Assembly: GCA_041598875.1 (NCBI GenBank)
Contig: JBFHXP010000046.1
Coordinates: 1-18,578 of the forward strand
DNA length: 18,578 nucleotides
Source: JAKITW01 sp041598875
Lineage (GTDB): Bacteria; Desulfobacterota; Desulfobulbia; Desulfobulbales; BM004
Reading direction: 5' to 3'
Positions within the stretch are counted from its first letter, which is position 1, and every line of letters starts with the position of its first letter. Shown piece by piece: positions 15,251 to 18,578 of this stretch. The notes beneath the pieces were generated by a model. That model searched no databases, was not told the origin of the DNA, and saw only the letters and a list, made by a program, of their open reading frames with translations. The position numbers were made by a program, and so were the translations under genes.

Positions 15251-16009
15251 ATGCCTATCACCCCAGAAGACATTCAGCACAAGGAATTTCCCGTCCGCCT
15301 CCGCGGTTTTGATATCGAGGCCGTGGACACCTTTCTTGAAGAGGTGGCCGAAGACCTCTTTCATGTGATGCAGGAAAACGACCGGCTCCGCGACCGGTTC
15401 AGCATCCAGGAAAAGAGGATCAGGGAGCTGGAGGAGCAGCTCAAAACCAGGGGCATGGCAGACCCCAGGCCCGCTAAGATCGAGGCCATAGAGACGCGAC
15501 CGGAAACACCATCCCGGGCCGAGGAAAAGCTCACAGCCCTGCGCAACCAGGTCCGCGATGAACTGCGGGAGACGCTCAACTGGTATGTTGCGCAACTGGA
15601 GAACCCTGTTGCCCCGGAAAAATCAGTGCGGCCGATACAACCGGAAGCCATCATCAAGGCGCCGGAAGAGCCAAAGGAAACGGAAAAACCGGAAGAACAG
15701 GAGGTCTTCCTGGAACCCGATCCTGAACCGGAACCAGAGGAATCCCTGTACGAAAAAATAGATCTGCCGGAAACCCCGCACGAAGAACTGGTTTTTCCCA
15801 TAAAACGGGTTGAACAGGTGATCAAGGCCAAGGTTCCCCCTGCGCCGGGGGCCCGGGAGAGCCAGACCCGGCCTTCTTTTCAGGAACAGCCCGTACGCCG
15901 CCCGGAAAAAAAACAGCCAGCCCCGGTGCGGGATTCGCTTTTTGGTCCGGAAACGGATCTGGACCACGGACCGGAACCAGCCATCAGCCTGGGACTTGAT
16001 GAAGATTAG
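15251..16009 (+). CDS. DivIVA-domain protein with acidic/Pro-rich tail
   Basis: 252 residues. Residues 1-65 form the DivIVA N-terminal domain: MPITPEDIQHKEFPVRLRGF, then VDTFLEEVAEDL and a coiled coil to about 66. This domain binds curved membranes in Gram-positive bacteria. A second short helix is at about 90-115 (LTALRNQVRDELRETLNWY). The rest is low-complexity Pro, Glu, Lys and Arg, lacking the long coiled coil of classical DivIVA. Probably an inner-surface membrane-associated adaptor. Its role in a Gram-negative cell is inferred only from neighbours yggT and the DUF167 gene. ATG 15251 has a weak GAGAT site. Confidence 0.82.
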   Translation: MPITPEDIQHKEFPVRLRGFDIEAVDTFLEEVAEDLFHVMQENDRLRDRFSIQEKRIRELEEQLKTRGMADPRPAKIEAIETRPETPSRAEEKLTALRNQVRDELRETLNWYVAQLENPVAPEKSVRPIQPEAIIKAPEEPKETEKPEEQEVFLEPDPEPEPEESLYEKIDLPETPHEELVFPIKRVEQVIKAKVPPAPGARESQTRPSFQEQPVRRPEKKQPAPVRDSLFGPETDLDHGPEPAISLGLDED

Positions 16010-16044
16010 GCGAAACGGCCTGTTCATTGCCTGAAGGGTAGAGT

Positions 16045-16350
16045 ATGCCCTATCTCTCCTCCCACGAGCACGGTGTTATCATACAGATCCATGTTCAGCC
16101 GCGGGCCTCGCGGAACCGTATCCAGGGCCCGCACGGAAACAGCCTTAAGGTATCAATCACCGCCCCTCCTGTTGACAACAGGGCCAACAGCGCGGTGATC
16201 AGCTATCTTGCCGGGCTCTTCAGCCTGCCCAAATCATCAGTTCTCCTCTTGAGCGGAGGGCAGAGCCGCTGCAAACGGCTGCTTTTGCCCGGATATACCA
16301 TTGAAGGGGCCCGGGCCGTACTCGAGCCGATGCTTTCCGGCTCCGGATGA
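16045..16350 (+). CDS. yggU: DUF167 (YggU) family protein
   Basis: A 101-residue protein of the DUF167 family. It shows the family's HVQPRASRNRIQGPHGNSLK (16-35), then ITAPPVDNRANSAVISYLA (38-56), and LLSGGQSRCKRLLL at 68-81. The molecular function is unknown. It starts 35 nt after the divIVA-domain gene, with GGGTAGAG just upstream, so the three genes are probably one unit. It converges on radA with 8 nt between the stop codons and no visible terminator. Confidence 0.9.
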   Translation: MPYLSSHEHGVIIQIHVQPRASRNRIQGPHGNSLKVSITAPPVDNRANSAVISYLAGLFSLPKSSVLLLSGGQSRCKRLLLPGYTIEGARAVLEPMLSGSG

Positions 16351-16358
16351 CCCGCTGC

Positions 16359-17729
16359 TCAGGCAAAAAGGGCATCCAGCGCCTGGATCACCGACGCGGC
16401 GCCGATGAGTTCCATGGGTGTCTTTTTCCGGATTTTGCCCGGGAGGCGGTCACAATTGCTTTTCGGCAGAATAAACCGGGTAAATCCAAGACGATACGCC
16501 TCGCTGAGCCGCATCTCGACCTGGCCCACCGCCCGCACCTCGCCGGCAAGGCCGACCTCGCCGCAGACCACGGTGGTCGCGGGAATCGGCTTTTCAAGAA
16601 AACTTGAGGCGATGGCGCTGACCACGCCCAGGTCAAGGGCGGGTTCGTCAATTCGTATCCCTCCGGCAATATTCAAAAAAATATCGTTCTGAAACAGAGA
16701 AAGGCCGGCCTTTTTTTCAAGCACCGCGGTCAACAGGGCCAACCGCTGGGGGTCGGCGCCGATCGCGGTTCGGCGCGGGGTTCCGAAAGTGGTCGAGCTT
16801 ACCAGGGCCTGGACCTCCACCAGAATCGGCCTGCTTCCCTCGATGCTTGGCATGACCACCGAGCCAGGGACATTGATCGATCGCTCTGATAAAAAAATTT
16901 CAGAGGGATTCTCCACCTGAACCAGGCCCTCTTCCTTCATCTCAAAGACGCCGATTTCATTGGTAGAGCCGTAGCGGTTCTTTACCGTTCGCAGAATCCG
17001 GAAGGCATGCCCCCGGTCACCCTCAAAATAAAGCACACAATCAACCATATGCTCCAGGACCCTGGGCCCGGCAATGGCGCCGTCCTTGGTTACATGACCA
17101 ACCAGGACAACCGGAATCCGGGTGTTTTTGGCCATGGCCATCAGCCGGGCCGCGGATTCGCGCACCTGGGTGACACTGCCCGGGGCAGAGGAAAACTCGG
17201 TGGAGCTGAGGGTCTGGATCGAATCGACCACCAGAAGCCCTGGGTTCATCTCCTCGGCCATGGCAATGATAGTCTCAACAGAGCTTTCCATGGCGAGAAA
17301 AAGATCCGGATGGCTGGCCCCCAGCCGCGCCGCCCGCATCCTGATCTGGTCTACCGACTCCTCGCCGCTGACATAAAGTACCGGGCGGCCCTGGCTCGCA
17401 ACCCCTGCCAGCATATGGAGCATGAGGGTTGACTTGCCGATGCCCGGATCGCCGCCTATGAGAACCAGAGATCCCGGAACCACCCCACCGCCCAGGACCC
17501 GGTCAAGCTCGGCTATTTTTGTGGCAGTGCGCTCCTCCCTGGATTCCCTGGCCATGTTCAGAGGTACCGGTTTGGGAATCACCAGCCCGGTCCGACCTGC
17601 CGGGGCCAGGGCGACCCGTTCCTCGGCCATGCTCTGCCACTCATGACAGTCCGGGCAGCGGCCCAGCCATTTTCTGCTCTGAAAACCACAGGCCTGGCAT
17701 ATGAACACTGTTTCAGGTTTTTTTGGCAT
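16359..17729 (-). CDS. radA: DNA repair protein RadA
   Basis: A RecA-like branch migration and repair ATPase of 456 residues. A Cys4 zinc finger spans Cys11, Cys14, Cys25 and Cys28. Walker A is GGDPGIGKSTL at 92-102, Walker B LLVVDS at 165-170, and the RadA signature KNRYGSTNEIG is at 250-260 (KNRFG in most members, Tyr for Phe here). The Lon-protease-like C-terminal domain runs from about 290, including the FGTPRRTAIGADPQRL stretch at 315-330. It helps process recombination intermediates. A sigma-70-like promoter at 17772-17800 gives it its own start, though hemW lies upstream in the same direction. Confidence 0.96.
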   Translation of the reverse strand: MPKKPETVFICQACGFQSRKWLGRCPDCHEWQSMAEERVALAPAGRTGLVIPKPVPLNMARESREERTATKIAELDRVLGGGVVPGSLVLIGGDPGIGKSTLMLHMLAGVASQGRPVLYVSGEESVDQIRMRAARLGASHPDLFLAMESSVETIIAMAEEMNPGLLVVDSIQTLSSTEFSSAPGSVTQVRESAARLMAMAKNTRIPVVLVGHVTKDGAIAGPRVLEHMVDCVLYFEGDRGHAFRILRTVKNRYGSTNEIGVFEMKEEGLVQVENPSEIFLSERSINVPGSVVMPSIEGSRPILVEVQALVSSTTFGTPRRTAIGADPQRLALLTAVLEKKAGLSLFQNDIFLNIAGGIRIDEPALDLGVVSAIASSFLEKPIPATTVVCGEVGLAGEVRAVGQVEMRLSEAYRLGFTRFILPKSNCDRLPGKIRKKTPMELIGAASVIQALDALFA

Positions 17730-17771
17730 GGATCTTCTCTATACCCTCTATAGATTTTGAAAATGTGGGCG

Positions 17772-17800
17772 ATTACAGCATTGAACCTATCCGTTTTCAA
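17772..17800 (-). promoter_or_regulatory. Sigma-70-like promoter for radA
   Basis: On the minus strand TTGAAA (17800-17795) and TGTAAT (17777-17772) are 17 nt apart, and each matches 5 of 6 consensus bases. The predicted start near 17765 leaves a leader of about 36 nt before the radA ATG. Confidence 0.55.
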
Positions 17801-17841
17801 GCCGGAAACAGACAATTTTTAAAAAGATCAAGGAGATCAAG

Positions 17842-17884
17842 GAAGTATGCGCAGGCGTACTGGAGTACGGCGAGCACATACTTC
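17842..17884. repeat. 43-nt palindrome between hemW and radA
   Basis: The arms GAAGTATGCGC and GCACATACTTC pair with one mismatch, and the centre GTACT-GG-AGTAC is perfect, giving a long interrupted hairpin on either strand. Two direct copies of GATCAAGGA precede it. On the hemW strand the nearest T-run comes about 20 nt after the stem, so it is not a standard terminator. It may be a dispersed REP-like element or a processing signal. Confidence 0.65.
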
Positions 17885-17932
17885 TGCGGATCGACACCGA
17901 GATTTTTTAAAAGTGGCGTTTCCGGATGAAAA

Positions 17933-18577
17933 CTAGACTAATTCACTTAAAACCGTGTTAGCCACGGCCATACCCCGGGCGGAAAGCCGTAGCCTTTTAC
18001 CGTCATCTTCCAGCAGGCCATCCTCCACAAGCCGGGGCAAAAGCTGGCCGTAAAACTGCCGCGGCCCGAAACCGAACTGTTCGGTGAGACGGGTGTGGGA
18101 TATCCCTTCCACCATGCGCAGGCCCATGATCACCGTCTCCCGGAAGCGGGAGTTGAGGTCAAGGCACTCGGCCTCGGCAAAGGGCTGGATACCAGCCCTG
18201 ATCATCTCGATGTATTCCGGCACGCTTTCCACGCTGCGGATTCGTGCCCCGGAAAAGGAGGAAACCGCGCCCGCGCCGCAGCCAAGATAGGACCCATTCC
18301 GCCAGTAGTTGATATTATGACAACACCTGAATCCCGGCCGGGAATAATTTGAAATTTCATAGCGTTCAAAACCATGGCGTTCAATCAGCTCCCTGGTGAT
18401 CTCCTCCATGGCCAGCACCATATCCTCTGCGGGGAGCCTCAAGGTTTGGGCAGCAACAGCGTTGCCATAGGGGGTTCCCTGCTCAATGGTCAACTCATAG
18501 AGGGCCAGATGTTCCGGGGCAAGAGAGAGGGCCATGGCCAGGGTCTCCTGCCAGAGCTCCGGGGTCTGGCCGGGCAG
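17933..18577 (-). CDS. hemW: HemW, heme chaperone / radical SAM protein (C-terminal part)
   Basis: The 5' end lies outside the window. The frame is open to the edge, and the first visible residues LPGQTPELWQETL match the segment just after the radical SAM core of HemW. About 214 residues are present. Family signs: APEHLALYELTIEQGTPYGN, CCHNINYWRNGSYLGCGAGA, and a C-terminal winged-helix-like part ending in LVEDGLLEDDGKRLRLSARG. The [4Fe-4S] CxxxCxxC motif would be upstream and is not seen. HemW proteins were once annotated as oxygen-independent coproporphyrinogen oxidase, but members of this family act in heme handling. The stop is 203 nt upstream of the radA start. Confidence 0.92.
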   Translation of the reverse strand: MPGQTPELWQETLAMALSLAPEHLALYELTIEQGTPYGNAVAAQTLRLPAEDMVLAMEEITRELIERHGFERYEISNYSRPGFRCCHNINYWRNGSYLGCGAGAVSSFSGARIRSVESVPEYIEMIRAGIQPFAEAECLDLNSRFRETVIMGLRMVEGISHTRLTEQFGFGPRQFYGQLLPRLVEDGLLEDDGKRLRLSARGMAVANTVLSELV

Positions 18578-18578
18578 G

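Overview
The window looks like chromosomal DNA of a GC-rich, Gram-negative, sigma-54-using bacterium. The most likely home is the Desulfobacterota (former Deltaproteobacteria), possibly near Desulfobulbales. This is inferred from a PurS-PurL fusion, a RicT-type PSP1 protein beside holB and metG, a DivIVA-domain protein beside yggT, and a type IV minor-pilin operon facing a GAF-type sigma-54 activator. No rRNA, tRNA, CRISPR array or intact insertion sequence was seen.

Layout. (1) 1-255 (+): C-terminal part of an unrecognised protein, ending 1 nt from the convergent pilin operon. (2) 3881-257 (-): minor-pilin operon fimT-pilV-pilW-pilX plus a secreted beta-rich protein. PilW carries a Pro/Thr repeat array and an extra C-terminal domain. 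No pilY1 follows. (3) 3882-4507: divergent control region with a near-consensus sigma-54 promoter facing the pilin operon, an inverted repeat about 150 nt upstream of it, and a sigma-70-like promoter facing the activator. (4) 4508-6055 (+): GAF-AAA+-Fis sigma-54 activator without a receiver domain. (5) 6056-6846: non-coding mosaic of TCGAA-rich inverted repeats, a duplication that includes the 3' end of the activator gene, and a cassette with imperfect terminal inverted repeats around a decayed four-helix-bundle gene. (6) 6847-16350 (+): housekeeping run purL (PurSL), an OB-HD exoribonuclease of YhaM type, holB, ricT, metG, yggT, a divIVA-domain gene and a DUF167 gene. (7) 18578-16359 (-): hemW (5' end outside the window), then radA, with a 43-nt palindrome and a promoter-like site between them.

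How the parts may work together. The strongest biological unit is 257-6055: an orphan activator that probably senses a small ligand or redox/signal state through its GAF domain, next to a sigma-54-driven operon for a pilus initiation complex that may display a stalked, possibly Ca-stabilised tip domain. The housekeeping run joins purine synthesis, RNA turnover (YhaM-like exonuclease, RicT), the clamp loader, methionyl-tRNA charging and envelope/division factors. Only the pilin unit and the repeat mosaic look accessory or unusual.
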